From Firmicutes bacterium M10-2 (lineage in GTDB: Bacteria; Bacillota_I; Bacilli_A; Erysipelotrichales; Erysipelotrichaceae), in assembly GCA_000403415.2 (NCBI GenBank), contig KE159696.1, positions 1-64,000 on the forward strand: DNA of 64,000 nt. The letters are read 5' to 3'. A model generated the notes under the pieces. It was not told the DNA's origin and did not search any database. It saw nothing but the letters and a program-made list of their open reading frames with translations. Both the position numbers and the translations under genes were made by a program. This document shows, one piece after another, positions 15,081 through 24,020 of this stretch. The first letter of the stretch is position 1. Every line of letters begins with the position of its first letter.

Positions 15081-16252
15081 TGAAACCAATCAATCCGACC
15101 ATAGAACAACTCAAGCCAAGTGGTATACGAAAATTTTTCGATCTCGCCAATACGATGGAAAACGTTATTTCATTTGGTGTGGGCGAACCCGATTTCGATA
15201 CGCCATGGCATATTTGCGAAAACGCCGTTTATTCCCTTTCCAAAGGAAAAACCCATTACACCGCAAATCGCGGATTAAAGGAACTTCGTGATCTCATTGC
15301 TGAATTTCATACAATACGTTATGAACAAAAATACGATCCCGAAAACGAGATCGTGGTTACGGTCGGCGGATCGGAAGGAATCGATCTTGCAATGCGCACA
15401 TTGGTTGAAGAGGGAGATGAAGTCATTGTCATGGATCCGAATTATGTGGCTTACATTCCTGCTATTACGATGGCTAAAGCCGTTCCGGTCCCGATCACAT
15501 TAACTGAAGAAAACGAGTTCAAACTCAAACCGGAAGATCTGGAGGCCGCTATTACCTCGAAAACAAAAGCGATCATCCTGAATTTTCCAAGCAATCCGAC
15601 CGGAGGTGTCATGTCGAAAGAAGACTATGAGAAACTTGTTCCGATCATCAAAGAATCAGGAATCTACGTTATTTCGGATGAGATTTATGCTGAATTGACT
15701 TTTGACGGACAATTTGCTTCCCTTGCTCAATTCGACTCTATACGTGACCAAGTCATTGTCATCAACGGCTTTTCAAAAGCATTCGCCATGACGGGCTGGC
15801 GATTAGGTTACGTATTATCCAACCCTTACTTAAGCGCACAAATGACAAAGATTCATCAATACATCATCATGTCCGCTCCTACACCGGCCCAATATGCAGC
15901 CATCGAAGCTTTAGCCTATGGATTAGACGATGTAGCTCGCATGAAAGCCGAATATTTAAATCGAAGAAATCTACTGGTCAGCCGTTTGAACCGCATGGGG
16001 CTTAAAACCAATATGCCAAAAGGAACTTTTTATGTGTTCCCGAATATTTCTTCGACAGGACTTGACAGTGAAACTTTTTGTGCTCGGCTTCTTGAAGATC
16101 AACATGTGGCTTGCGTGCCCGGGAATGCTTTCGGAGAACATGGTGAAGGGTTCATGCGTATGAGCTACGCCTGCTCCTTGAACGACATTACAGAAGGATG
16201 CGACCGCATCGAAGCTTTTTTAAACAACTTAAAAAAAGAGATCACGGAATAA
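15077..16252 (+). CDS. PLP-dependent aminotransferase, class I/II
   Basis: This 391-residue fold-type I aminotransferase has FPSNPTGG, SDEIYAEL and the PLP-lysine motif NGFSKAFAMTGWRLGY. It is closest in pattern to the aspartate/alanine aminotransferase group (I-alpha-like) with broad substrates; the amino acid cannot be assigned. The start overlaps the regulator gene by 4 bases. Followed by a strong bidirectional terminator. Confidence 0.93.
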   Translation: MMKPINPTIEQLKPSGIRKFFDLANTMENVISFGVGEPDFDTPWHICENAVYSLSKGKTHYTANRGLKELRDLIAEFHTIRYEQKYDPENEIVVTVGGSEGIDLAMRTLVEEGDEVIVMDPNYVAYIPAITMAKAVPVPITLTEENEFKLKPEDLEAAITSKTKAIILNFPSNPTGGVMSKEDYEKLVPIIKESGIYVISDEIYAELTFDGQFASLAQFDSIRDQVIVINGFSKAFAMTGWRLGYVLSNPYLSAQMTKIHQYIIMSAPTPAQYAAIEALAYGLDDVARMKAEYLNRRNLLVSRLNRMGLKTNMPKGTFYVFPNISSTGLDSETFCARLLEDQHVACVPGNAFGEHGEGFMRMSYACSLNDITEGCDRIEAFLNNLKKEITE

Positions 16253-16269
16253 ACCATGATCTTTTTTTA
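16231..16269. terminator. bidirectional intrinsic terminator
   Basis: AAAAAAAGAGATCACGG pairs with CCATGATCTTTTTTT around a short A-rich loop. It serves the aminotransferase (plus) and VanZ-like (minus) genes, which converge here. Confidence 0.8.
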
Positions 16270-16836
16270 TGAGTTGAATATTCCTTTTCCAATCCATGAA
16301 ATAAAAGAATAAATCATGGAAAATACAGTCAGAACGCCAACGGCTGCGCAAGCGCCAAGCATATCAATCACCACATCCCTTTTAGACATGGTCCGCCCTA
16401 AAACATCGCCCTGATGCAGTTCATCTAAGATCGCAAATCCAAGACAAATCAGCAACGTGAGAAATAGGCGCCCCCCTTTTTTGCATCCCAATATCGCAAG
16501 AGTAATATAGATCATTGCTCCTAATGCGCAATAAATCGAAAAATGAGCAAGTTTTCGCACATTGGCATTCCAGTCGCTTCCATAAGGAGAATACCGAATC
16601 ACAACTCCTTTGATCCGCTCTGATAAAGCAACTCCTTCCGGTGTATTTTCCAAGCGATCTTTTACTTCTTTCTTTAATGCTTCTGTTACACTTTCACTTC
16701 GTATGCTCGAATCAAAGCCATCTTCATTCGACAAAGTATAAATCGACAACATAATAATTCCCGACAATCCCAAAAAAAGGAAGGCACATAAGATCCTTAA
16801 TAAAATACTTCTTTTCTTTTTCATACGTACCATCAT
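16267..16836 (-). CDS. VanZ-like family membrane protein
   Basis: The protein of about 189 residues has an N-terminal membrane segment (ILLRILCAFLFLGLSGIIML) and then a VanZ-like domain. This includes KLAHFSIYCALGAMIYITL, LLICLGFAILDELHQ and the C-terminal IDMLGACAAVGVL. The conserved K-x-x-H and the D/E-x-x-Q segment are present. VanZ-like proteins are linked to teicoplanin tolerance in one case only; the general function is unknown. The start is uncertain: ATGs at 16836 and 16824 lack good ribosome binding sites, and a TTG at 16860 is also possible. Confidence 0.8.
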   Translation of the reverse strand: MMVRMKKKRSILLRILCAFLFLGLSGIIMLSIYTLSNEDGFDSSIRSESVTEALKKEVKDRLENTPEGVALSERIKGVVIRYSPYGSDWNANVRKLAHFSIYCALGAMIYITLAILGCKKGGRLFLTLLICLGFAILDELHQGDVLGRTMSKRDVVIDMLGACAAVGVLTVFSMIYSFISWIGKGIFNS

Positions 16837-16875
16837 ACAAAAAAAGAGGAAAAGTTTCAATTCCTCCTCATTCGA

Positions 16876-18582
16876 TTATTGTGCAGTGCCAGTTAATTCA
16901 GCCATTGCTTTTTGATAAGCAAGAGTTTTATTATGGGCATCTTCTTTATCTGTTCCTACAATACAGAAATAGAACTTGCATTTCGGTTCAGTACCGCTCG
17001 GACGTACCGCAATCCAGCTTCCATCCGCCAAATAGTATTTCAAAACATCTGATTTTGTAAATCCAGTCAATGGAGTGATTTCGCCGTTTTCAGTAATTGT
17101 GCATTCACTGTAATCTTCTGCACGAACAACCGGCGTTCTGTTGATTTCTTTAGGAGCATCTTTTCTCAGATCCGCCAGAATTTGTTTAATTCGATTTGCT
17201 CCCGCTTCTCCGGAAAGTGTCAATGCAACTTGGCTTTCTTCATAAGTTCCGTGCTGAGCATAAAGATCATTCAATACATCCACAAGATCTTTTCCTTTTT
17301 CTTTGTAATAAGCAGCAGCTTCGGCAAGCATCAAACATGCTTGCGGTGCATCTTTGTCGCGAACAAATGGTTTGATCAGCGAACCATAGCTTTCTTCATA
17401 GCCAAATACGTAATTCTTTTCTCCGGTCTTTTCGTATTTTGCGACTTTTTCACCAATGAACTTGAATCCAGTCAATGTTTTTTCAGTTTCTACACCATGA
17501 GCCTTGGCAACTTTTTCTCCGAGATCACTTGTTACAACTGTATTAAACATCACCGGATTGCTTGGCATGATTCCTTTTTCTTCCATCTGGGAAAGGATAT
17601 ATTCCAACAGTACGGCTCCAGATTGATTTCCGGTCATAACGACATATTCGCCATCGTGTTTCACACCAACGCCCATACGGTCCGCATCCGGATCACAAAC
17701 TAAAATAATATCTGCATCATTATCTGCTGCGTATTTCAATGCCAATTCATACGCTCCCGGTTGTTCAGGGTTTGGAGTCGGAGTATTTGAGAAATCCGGA
17801 TCCGGTGTACATTGTTCGGTAACCGGAATACAGTTGTATCCGGCACGTGCATATACTTCCTGTACCGGAATATTTGCAGTTCCATGTTCCGGTGAGAACA
17901 CAATTTTGATATCTTTATTCACTTCCGGATTCAATTGGATCCCAAGAACTTCTTTGTAGTATGCTTCATCTACATCTTTTCCGATTACAGTAATCATTTC
18001 TTCTTGTTCCGGTGTTACATTCGTATCAATTGCCAGTTCATCTTCAATCGCATTGACTTGATCAATAACTTGTGCCGCCAATGCCGGAACAAGCTGACAT
18101 CCTTTTTCGTCATACAATTTATATCCATTATATTCTTTCGGATTATGACTCGCAGTAATCATAATTCCCCCAAAGCATCCTAAATACCGTACTGCGAAGC
18201 TCAATTCCGGAGTTGGTCTTAACGATTCAAATACATATGAGTTGATTCCGTTTTTTGCCAAAAGTTTAGCGCTGTCAAAAGCGAATTCTTTTGACATATG
18301 ACGGTTGTCATATCCGATCGCGATTCCGGCTTTACAAGCTTCTTCTCCATGAGCTTTGATATAATTTGCAAAACCTTGAGTCGCCTTGCGAATTGTGTGC
18401 AAGTTGATTCGGTTCGTGCCTGGTCCCAGCAACCCACGCATACCTGCCGTTCCAAATTCAATCATTGTGTAAAACGCATCGTTTTTTTCTTCTGCATCCA
18501 TATTTTTCAATACATCAAGATATTGCGGGTCTAAATTTTCATGATTGACCCATTTTTCATATCTTTCTTCAACAATAGTCAT
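16876..18582 (-). CDS. pgcA: alpha-phosphoglucomutase/phosphomannomutase
   Basis: The 568-residue phosphohexomutase has the phosphoserine motif TASHNPKEYNGYK, the metal-binding loop DPDADRMGV, the sugar-binding EESYGS and the C-terminal phosphate-binding RPSGTEPKCKFY. It interconverts glucose-6-phosphate and glucose-1-phosphate, feeding the nearby glg operon. The ATG at 18582 with AAGGAGGAAT was chosen over an in-frame start at 18660. A consensus-matching cre site overlaps the -35 region, predicting CcpA control. The symbol follows the Bacillus homologue. Confidence 0.93.
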   Translation of the reverse strand: MTIVEERYEKWVNHENLDPQYLDVLKNMDAEEKNDAFYTMIEFGTAGMRGLLGPGTNRINLHTIRKATQGFANYIKAHGEEACKAGIAIGYDNRHMSKEFAFDSAKLLAKNGINSYVFESLRPTPELSFAVRYLGCFGGIMITASHNPKEYNGYKLYDEKGCQLVPALAAQVIDQVNAIEDELAIDTNVTPEQEEMITVIGKDVDEAYYKEVLGIQLNPEVNKDIKIVFSPEHGTANIPVQEVYARAGYNCIPVTEQCTPDPDFSNTPTPNPEQPGAYELALKYAADNDADIILVCDPDADRMGVGVKHDGEYVVMTGNQSGAVLLEYILSQMEEKGIMPSNPVMFNTVVTSDLGEKVAKAHGVETEKTLTGFKFIGEKVAKYEKTGEKNYVFGYEESYGSLIKPFVRDKDAPQACLMLAEAAAYYKEKGKDLVDVLNDLYAQHGTYEESQVALTLSGEAGANRIKQILADLRKDAPKEINRTPVVRAEDYSECTITENGEITPLTGFTKSDVLKYYLADGSWIAVRPSGTEPKCKFYFCIVGTDKEDAHNKTLAYQKAMAELTGTAQ

Positions 18583-18609
18583 TATCAATAATTCCTCCTT
18601 ATTTTTTTC

Positions 18610-18647
18610 ATTATAGCATTTAAAGTTTGAATTGTAATCGTTTTCAT
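18610..18647 (-). promoter_or_regulatory. phosphoglucomutase promoter with cre (CcpA) site
   Basis: TATAAT at 18615-18610. The cre is ATGAAAACGATTACAA at 18647-18632 and fits WTGNAARCGNWWWCAW at every position. It covers the -35 region (about -35 from the likely start), where binding would be expected to repress. Confidence 0.75.
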
Positions 18648-18660
18648 AATGAAACCTCAA

Positions 18661-18692
18661 GAAAAAAAGTCTCGATCGAGACTTTTTTAATT
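18661..18692 (-). terminator. intrinsic terminator after ptsH
   Basis: AAAAAGTCTCGATCGAGACTTTTTT is a perfect palindrome with T-runs on both strands; it ends ptsH transcription before the phosphoglucomutase promoter region. Confidence 0.85.
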
Positions 18693-18706
18693 TGAATCCT
18701 TACAAA

Positions 18707-18973
18707 TTAAGCAATGATTTTTTGAGCGCGCAATACTTCTTCGATCGCAGCAACAGCAGCGTCTTCGTCTTCACCTGTGCAGCTAATAGTAATCTCTGAT
18801 TGAGTTGGGATACCCAAAGACATAACGCCCATGATCGATTTCATGTTTACTTCACGTCCTTTAAAAGCTACGTTGATATCACTTTTGAATTTGCTTGCAG
18901 CATTTACAGCTACAGTTGCTGGACGCGCGTGAAGTCCAACCGGATCGATTACAGTTACAGTTACTTGTTTCAT
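18707..18973 (-). CDS. ptsH: phosphocarrier protein HPr
   Basis: The 88-residue HPr has the catalytic His15 motif GLHARPA and the regulatory Ser46 motif MKSIMGVMSLGI. It is thus both a PTS phosphocarrier and, when phosphorylated at Ser46, a corepressor for CcpA. ptsI is not adjacent; the gene stands alone with its own promoter and terminator. AGGAGG precedes the ATG. It is relevant here because two cre sites flank neighbouring carbohydrate genes. Confidence 0.96.
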   Translation of the reverse strand: MKQVTVTVIDPVGLHARPATVAVNAASKFKSDINVAFKGREVNMKSIMGVMSLGIPTQSEITISCTGEDEDAAVAAIEEVLRAQKIIA

Positions 18974-19000
18974 TATGTTTTCCTCCTAAAATCTAAGTGT

Positions 19001-19029
19001 ATTTTATGCCATTTCAAGCAATAAAACAA
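19001..19029 (-). promoter_or_regulatory. ptsH promoter
   Basis: TTGTTT (19029-19024), 17 bases, TAAAAT (19006-19001), about 28 bases before the ptsH ATG. Confidence 0.5.
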
Positions 19030-19032
19030 TAC

Positions 19033-19452
19033 CTATTCCTTATTTTCTGATTCCGCTTCCATTATCGGAATCTTTGACATTTTTAATTTTTTTGCAAAAA
19101 GCCCTTCCCCATTTACAAGCTTTCCTTGGAAGCTTCCGTCATAAATTTGACTTGCACCGCAGCTGGGAGATCGTTTCTGCAAAATGACCAAATCACAGTC
19201 TTTTACTAGCTCGAATGCACGATCTGCGCCTAGTTCAAACTGTTCGGTTACATCAAGACCATCGCGTGTTATCACACGCCCATCAACAATCTCGCAAGGC
19301 GTACGAGGCGTGCTCAATCCGCCAAGTTGTTCCGGACAAACCAATATGATCTCTTCGTCCTTATACTTCTTCAAAAGAGATGGACAAAAATTGTTCTGTC
19401 CGTTGTATTTGCAGTTTTTTCCGGCGACACACGCACTCATACCGATTTTCAT
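19033..19452 (-). CDS. DUF523 family protein
   Basis: This 139-residue protein has the family marks SACVAGKNCKYNG near the start, CPEQLGGLSTPRTP in the middle and ILQKRSPSCG followed by IYDGSF. The conserved Cys residues suggest metal or thiol chemistry, but no function is established. It begins 2 bases after glgA, so it is the last gene of the glg operon. Family members are common in anaerobic Bacillota. Confidence 0.88.
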   Translation of the reverse strand: MKIGMSACVAGKNCKYNGQNNFCPSLLKKYKDEEIILVCPEQLGGLSTPRTPCEIVDGRVITRDGLDVTEQFELGADRAFELVKDCDLVILQKRSPSCGASQIYDGSFQGKLVNGEGLFAKKLKMSKIPIMEAESENKE

Positions 19453-19454
19453 TT

Positions 19455-20897
19455 TTATTGACCCATCAATTCATTGTAAAGCAATGAATACGTACGAGCA
19501 CTCTTTTCCCAAGAAACATCCGAATTCAATGCATTTGTCATCAACGTTTCCCAGTCTTCTTTGCGGTTATAGAACACATCCGCCGCATAATACAACGTAT
19601 GAATCAGATCATTGGCGTTATATGCCGCAAACGAGAATCCGTTACCGCTCTTATCGTATTCATTATAAGGCGCCACCGTATCTTTCAATCCACCTGTTTC
19701 CCGAACAAGAGGCAATGTCGCATAGCGTAATGAACAAAGCTGCGACAGACCACAAGGTTCAAACAAACTTGGCATCAAGAATAAATCACTTGCAGCATAA
19801 ATACGATGAGCCAACGATTCATTATATCCTTTATAGAACGCGATTTTTCCTTTATTGTTGTTTTCCAACTGACGGAACGCATCCTCGATCTTACTTTCAC
19901 CGGAACCTAAGATAACCAATTGGATTGGTGCATTTGAAATAGCGGAAAGCTGTTCCATCATTAAATAGAAGCCTTTTTGCCAAGTCAAACGGGAAACGCA
20001 TCCTACCAACATAACATCCGGATTTTGTTCCAATCCAAGTTCAGCCTGCAAGCTTTTCTTATCCAATGCTTTTCCGGCCTTTAAATTGACCTTATCAAAA
20101 TGATACGGGATTTCAGGATCCGTTTTTGAGTTCCATAATTTAATGTCAATTCCGTTTACGATTCCCCAAAGATCATATTTACGCATATTCAACACGGCTT
20201 CTAAATGTTCTCCATATTGAGGTGTCAAGATTTCCTGAGAATAAGTCGGCGATACAGTCGTAATCTTATCTGAATACAGAATTCCCGATTTCATAAAGGA
20301 AATGCCTCCGTCAAAACGTACATTTCCGTTATCCAACAAGTAATATGGAAGCCCTAAACAAGAATCCAACATTTCAGGTCCGAAATTTCCTTGGAAAGCC
20401 AAATTGTGGATCGTGTATACAAAACGCAAAGAACGATATCTCGCATCGAAATCATGAGTTTCTTTGACCATGCAAGGAATCATTCCGGTATGCCAATCGT
20501 GGCAATGCACGATATTAGGCCAATAATTCAATTGATTCAGCATTTCGATTACTGCTTTTTGGAAATATGCGAAACGTTCGCCATCATCTTGATAACCATA
20601 CAATGTGTCTCGTTCGAAATACCCTTGATGCTGAACAAAGAAGAAGCAAACTTTATCGACCATCTTCGAATAAATACGTACAGGAACTTCCTGATAATTG
20701 ATCGAAACCGTATATTCCGCCGTAAAGAATAAGTCATTCATATATTTATCGGCGATCTTTTTATATAAAGGCATAACAACCTTTACTTCGTGACCAAGAT
20801 CACTTAAAGCGGCCGGAAGCGAACCGATAACGTCCGCTAAACCACCCGTTTTGATAAAAGGCAGACCTTCAGAAGCAACCATTAAAATCGAAGCCAT
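19455..20897 (-). CDS. glgA: glycogen synthase (ADP-glucose)
   Basis: This 480-residue GT5 glucosyltransferase has the N-terminal ADP-glucose loop FIKTGGLADVIGSLP, and VSRLTWQKGFYLMMEQL and SLFEPCGLSQL in the C-terminal half. It extends alpha-1,4-glucan from ADP-glucose. It overlaps glgD by one base and is followed by the DUF523 gene. No branching enzyme or phosphorylase gene lies in this window, which is unusual for a compact glycogen operon. Confidence 0.95.
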   Translation of the reverse strand: MASILMVASEGLPFIKTGGLADVIGSLPAALSDLGHEVKVVMPLYKKIADKYMNDLFFTAEYTVSINYQEVPVRIYSKMVDKVCFFFVQHQGYFERDTLYGYQDDGERFAYFQKAVIEMLNQLNYWPNIVHCHDWHTGMIPCMVKETHDFDARYRSLRFVYTIHNLAFQGNFGPEMLDSCLGLPYYLLDNGNVRFDGGISFMKSGILYSDKITTVSPTYSQEILTPQYGEHLEAVLNMRKYDLWGIVNGIDIKLWNSKTDPEIPYHFDKVNLKAGKALDKKSLQAELGLEQNPDVMLVGCVSRLTWQKGFYLMMEQLSAISNAPIQLVILGSGESKIEDAFRQLENNNKGKIAFYKGYNESLAHRIYAASDLFLMPSLFEPCGLSQLCSLRYATLPLVRETGGLKDTVAPYNEYDKSGNGFSFAAYNANDLIHTLYYAADVFYNRKEDWETLMTNALNSDVSWEKSARTYSLLYNELMGQ

Positions 20898-22018
20898 TAA
20901 ACCGTCTCCCTTCTTGCGATATAAAGAGGAGCATCTTCTGTTCCTTCCAAATCTTTTTTATGAATAATCCGAGCTCCTTTGTCTACAATAACATTTTTAA
21001 GAATCGCATTATCTCCTACAACTGCTTCAGGTAAAATGATACATCCATCCACTTGAGCATTCTTTCCAATCTTTACCGCACGGCCAATGATGGAATTTTG
21101 AACATCACCGCTGATCTGGCAGCCATTGGACACAAATGTACGACGAGCAGTTCCGTTGTTCAAATAAATCGTCGGCGCCGAATCATATGTACGAGTATAA
21201 ATTGGCCAGTTCGGATCGTTGAAATCTTTCATATTTTCGTCGTTGAGCATTTTAATGTTGCTTGCGAAATAAGATTCAAGATCATAAATCGGATACACGT
21301 GTCCGCGATAATTGATTGCACGGATATCCATATCACTGCAGCTTTCATTGATAATGTCTTTTAGCCAATACATTGCACTTGTCGCACGTGCCTTCTTCAC
21401 AAGATCGATAAACACCTGTTTTGACATGATATATGTTGCCAAAGAAAGATGACGCACTTTTGTGGCACCCAAGTTTTCTTCGATTGCCAACACGCCTTTT
21501 TGCTTGTTCAATGTAAGCACATCACATTTCAAAAACGAGTTTTTCGCGTTGTCAATGCGTTGATACAACATGGAAACGTCTGCACCACTTGCTACATGCT
21601 GATCCAAGAGATCCGCATAGTTTGCTTTATAGATGAAATTTACCGGAGCAATGATCACATAGTCATTCGGATCTGCTTCGATCTCATTGAGATTTTCATA
21701 ATACATTTCGACATCCGGTACTGCATTTGCCCGTGTCCCATCCGGGAATACAGGAACCAATCCGAGGTGTCCGTGTTTTGAATTGATATTGTAATGTCGT
21801 CCAGAACCGATGTGTTCAAAAAGAACTTTCGGATTTCCGTTGACATATACATCAATATCCGACATTCCCGAGTTTGTCATATTCGAAATCGGGAAATCGA
21901 CAAGACGATAACGTCCAATAAAGTTGAACGCTGCGATCGGTCTGTATTTTTCCAGACCTTCAATATAGATATTATTATTGTTATACGCTACAATTCCGAG
22001 TGCATTAAACATATCCAT
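20897..22018 (-). CDS. glgD: ADP-glucose pyrophosphorylase regulatory-type subunit GlgD
   Basis: The 373-residue protein is a GlgC paralogue with a nucleotidyltransferase-like domain and C-terminal left-handed beta-helix (GDVQNSIIGRAVKIGKNAQVDGCII). It lacks the GGxGTRL nucleotide-binding loop; the N-terminus instead reads IVAYNNNNIYIEGL. In Bacillota GlgD pairs with GlgC to form the active enzyme. It sits between glgC and glgA with almost no spacing. Confidence 0.94.
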   Translation of the reverse strand: MDMFNALGIVAYNNNNIYIEGLEKYRPIAAFNFIGRYRLVDFPISNMTNSGMSDIDVYVNGNPKVLFEHIGSGRHYNINSKHGHLGLVPVFPDGTRANAVPDVEMYYENLNEIEADPNDYVIIAPVNFIYKANYADLLDQHVASGADVSMLYQRIDNAKNSFLKCDVLTLNKQKGVLAIEENLGATKVRHLSLATYIMSKQVFIDLVKKARATSAMYWLKDIINESCSDMDIRAINYRGHVYPIYDLESYFASNIKMLNDENMKDFNDPNWPIYTRTYDSAPTIYLNNGTARRTFVSNGCQISGDVQNSIIGRAVKIGKNAQVDGCIILPEAVVGDNAILKNVIVDKGARIIHKKDLEGTEDAPLYIARRETV

Positions 22019-22023
22019 TCACC

Positions 22024-23163
22024 CTATTCACCTTTCCGTACACGTTTTGCGACCAAAGCGATCTCTTTGCTATCCAAAGAACCGACGGTTGCCTCCGGAT
22101 CGACCTTTACACCACCGGCTACGATTGCACGATATACTTTCGCACCCGCTCCTACACTAACACCAGGCATCAATACGGATTCACGAACATCCGCACCTTC
22201 TTCGATCGTCACGTTGTTGAATAAGACAGAGTCTTTCGCATTTCCGCGAATAACCGCACCTTGGTTGATATAGCAATGCTCTACTTTTCCGTTTGGTCCG
22301 ATATAATGAGGCAATGTAGGAATATCGGCTGTATAGATCTTCCAATTCGGATCATCAAGATCAAGCTCATTATTCTTATTCAAAAGGTCCATGTTCGCTT
22401 CCCATAAAGAATCGATTGTTCCTACATCCTTCCAGTATCCTTCAAAACGATAAGCATACAATCTCTTATCTTGTCCCAACATAGATGGGATGATATCGTT
22501 TCCAAAGTCATGGCTGCTTCCTTCACGTTTTGCATCTTCAAGAAGTTCCTTGCGCAAAAGTTTCCAATTAAAGATGTAAATACCCATACTTGCCAAATTG
22601 CTCTTCGGTTCAGCCGGTTTTTCTTGGAATTCGAGAATACGGCTCTCGTCATCGACATTCATAATTCCGAAACGACTTGCTTCTTTCCAAGAAACAGGAA
22701 GCACAGCAATCGTCGCATCCGCAGAATTGGCTTTATGATCGGCAAGCATCTTGTCATAATCCATTTTATAGATATGATCTCCTGAAAGAACGAGAACATA
22801 ATCCGGATCAAACGTATCGATAAATTCGATATTCTGAGTGATGGCATCGGCTGTTCCGCGATAAACATCGAATTTTGTTCCATCTTTTTCACTTGGCGGC
22901 AACACATAAACTCCGCTACCGCGAGTATCCAGTCCCCAGCGTTGTCCTGCTCCGGCATACGCATTTAATTCTACCGGTTCGTATTGTGTCAAAACACCTA
23001 CAACATTGATGTTTGAATTTGCACAGTTACTAATCGGAAAATCAATAATACGATACTTCCCACCAAAGTAAACGGCTGGTTTTGCGGTCTTTTTTGTCAA
23101 ATCATAAAGACGCGTACCACGCCCACCCGCAAGAATCATTGCGAGCATATTATTTTGTTCCAT
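22024..23163 (-). CDS. glgC: glucose-1-phosphate adenylyltransferase
   Basis: This 379-residue catalytic subunit has the nucleotide loop [21 protein letters not shown], the sugar-nucleotide region [16 protein letters not shown] and the C-terminal hexapeptide repeats. It makes ADP-glucose from glucose-1-phosphate and ATP, the committed step of glycogen synthesis. First gene of glgC-glgD-glgA-DUF523. AGGAGG precedes ATG 23163. A cre site about 60 bases before the likely transcript start predicts CcpA control. Confidence 0.96.
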   Translation of the reverse strand: MEQNNMLAMILAGGRGTRLYDLTKKTAKPAVYFGGKYRIIDFPISNCANSNINVVGVLTQYEPVELNAYAGAGQRWGLDTRGSGVYVLPPSEKDGTKFDVYRGTADAITQNIEFIDTFDPDYVLVLSGDHIYKMDYDKMLADHKANSADATIAVLPVSWKEASRFGIMNVDDESRILEFQEKPAEPKSNLASMGIYIFNWKLLRKELLEDAKREGSSHDFGNDIIPSMLGQDKRLYAYRFEGYWKDVGTIDSLWEANMDLLNKNNELDLDDPNWKIYTADIPTLPHYIGPNGKVEHCYINQGAVIRGNAKDSVLFNNVTIEEGADVRESVLMPGVSVGAGAKVYRAIVAGGVKVDPEATVGSLDSKEIALVAKRVRKGE

Positions 23164-23196
23164 ATGTATCCTCCTATATACTTTAAGTTTAAAAAA

Positions 23197-23257
23197 ATTA
23201 TAGCACTTTTCATTTCATTTAAAAATGCTTTTCGGTTCAATTTGTAATCGTTTACAA
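23197..23257 (-). promoter_or_regulatory. glgC promoter with upstream cre (CcpA) site
   Basis: TATAAT at 23202-23197 with a weak -35. The cre TTGTAAACGATTACAA at 23257-23242 is a full consensus match, centred about 60 bases upstream of the expected start. This is the position seen for CcpA activation rather than repression. Confidence 0.7.
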
Positions 23258-23860
23258 AATAAAATATACGATATTTAAAAGATGTTATGTTCTCTCTATT
23301 AAAAAGAATCTTTTTTCTCGGCTCAAATAATCTATAATTCCCGAAATGATTTACCACTAGACTTTTCAACGAAATCGAAAGCGGCAATTCTCCCTTAAAA
23401 AAACTTGTTTCCAAGATGCATGTTTTCGAATTTTTTTCTTCGGCATCATCCCATCCGAAAACACTTTCCTACACTGTAGCAATACACAAAAGACAATGGT
23501 CATTCCTTATCCTTTTCGGTTTTAAGTTGTTTTTCTCAAACACTTTTTAAAAATCAGATTCAGCACCGTTATCTTTTAATAATTCCCATTCCTTTTTCCG
23601 TAATAGCCTGCGTCTATGCGCTCAAGACCTGTTAGCCCATGAAAAGCGAAAGCGAAGACCATTCTTTCTTTGGTTTTGAAAGGCTTTATTGAATATCTAT
23701 CTGCAAACTAGAAGTTTCCACTTGATTTCACTTAGCCAGCAATAATTTTTGTGGAAACTATAGATAATCGAACGCTTCAAATGTACCAAAAATACACATA
23801 CAATTGCAATAGAAAATTTTTATGTAACCACTTACATTATTCGTGAATTTCATCACAAGC
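23258..23860. other. 600-bp intergenic stretch without a recognisable gene
   Basis: No frame here looks like protein on either strand. Visible structure: an inverted repeat AGTTTCCAC (23713-23721)/GTGGAAACT (23751-23759) with a 29-base loop, and the palindrome ATGTAA-CCAC-TTACAT at 23822-23837. A known RNA family was not recognised. Confidence 0.4.
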
Positions 23861-23896
23861 AAAAAAAAGAAAAGCCCTTACAAAATCTGGGCTTTA
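23861..23896 (-). terminator. second terminator-like hairpin downstream of the ABC exporter
   Basis: On the minus strand AAAGCCC-(11 bases)-GGGCTTT is followed by TCTTTTTTTT. It lies about 90 bases beyond the exporter's own terminator and could end a short transcript or catch read-through. Confidence 0.6.
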
Positions 23897-23982
23897 CATA
23901 CATCAAAATCTCGCAAGCCGACCATTCGAAACAATCTTTTTTCATTTCTTTTGATTTATCCCAAAAGAAAGAAAAGATACAC

Positions 23983-24017
23983 AAAAAAGCGAAGGCTTTC
24001 ATGGACCTTCGCTTTTT
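23983..24017. terminator. intrinsic terminator of the ABC exporter gene
   Basis: AAAAAGCGAAGG pairs with CCTTCGCTTTTT around a 10-base loop, with T-runs on both strands. Confidence 0.85.
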
Positions 24018-24020
24018 GAA

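Noticed and set aside
23136-23414. 92-codon frame upstream of glgC
   Set aside because: It covers the glgC promoter, cre site and ribosome binding site and has an ordinary shadow composition.
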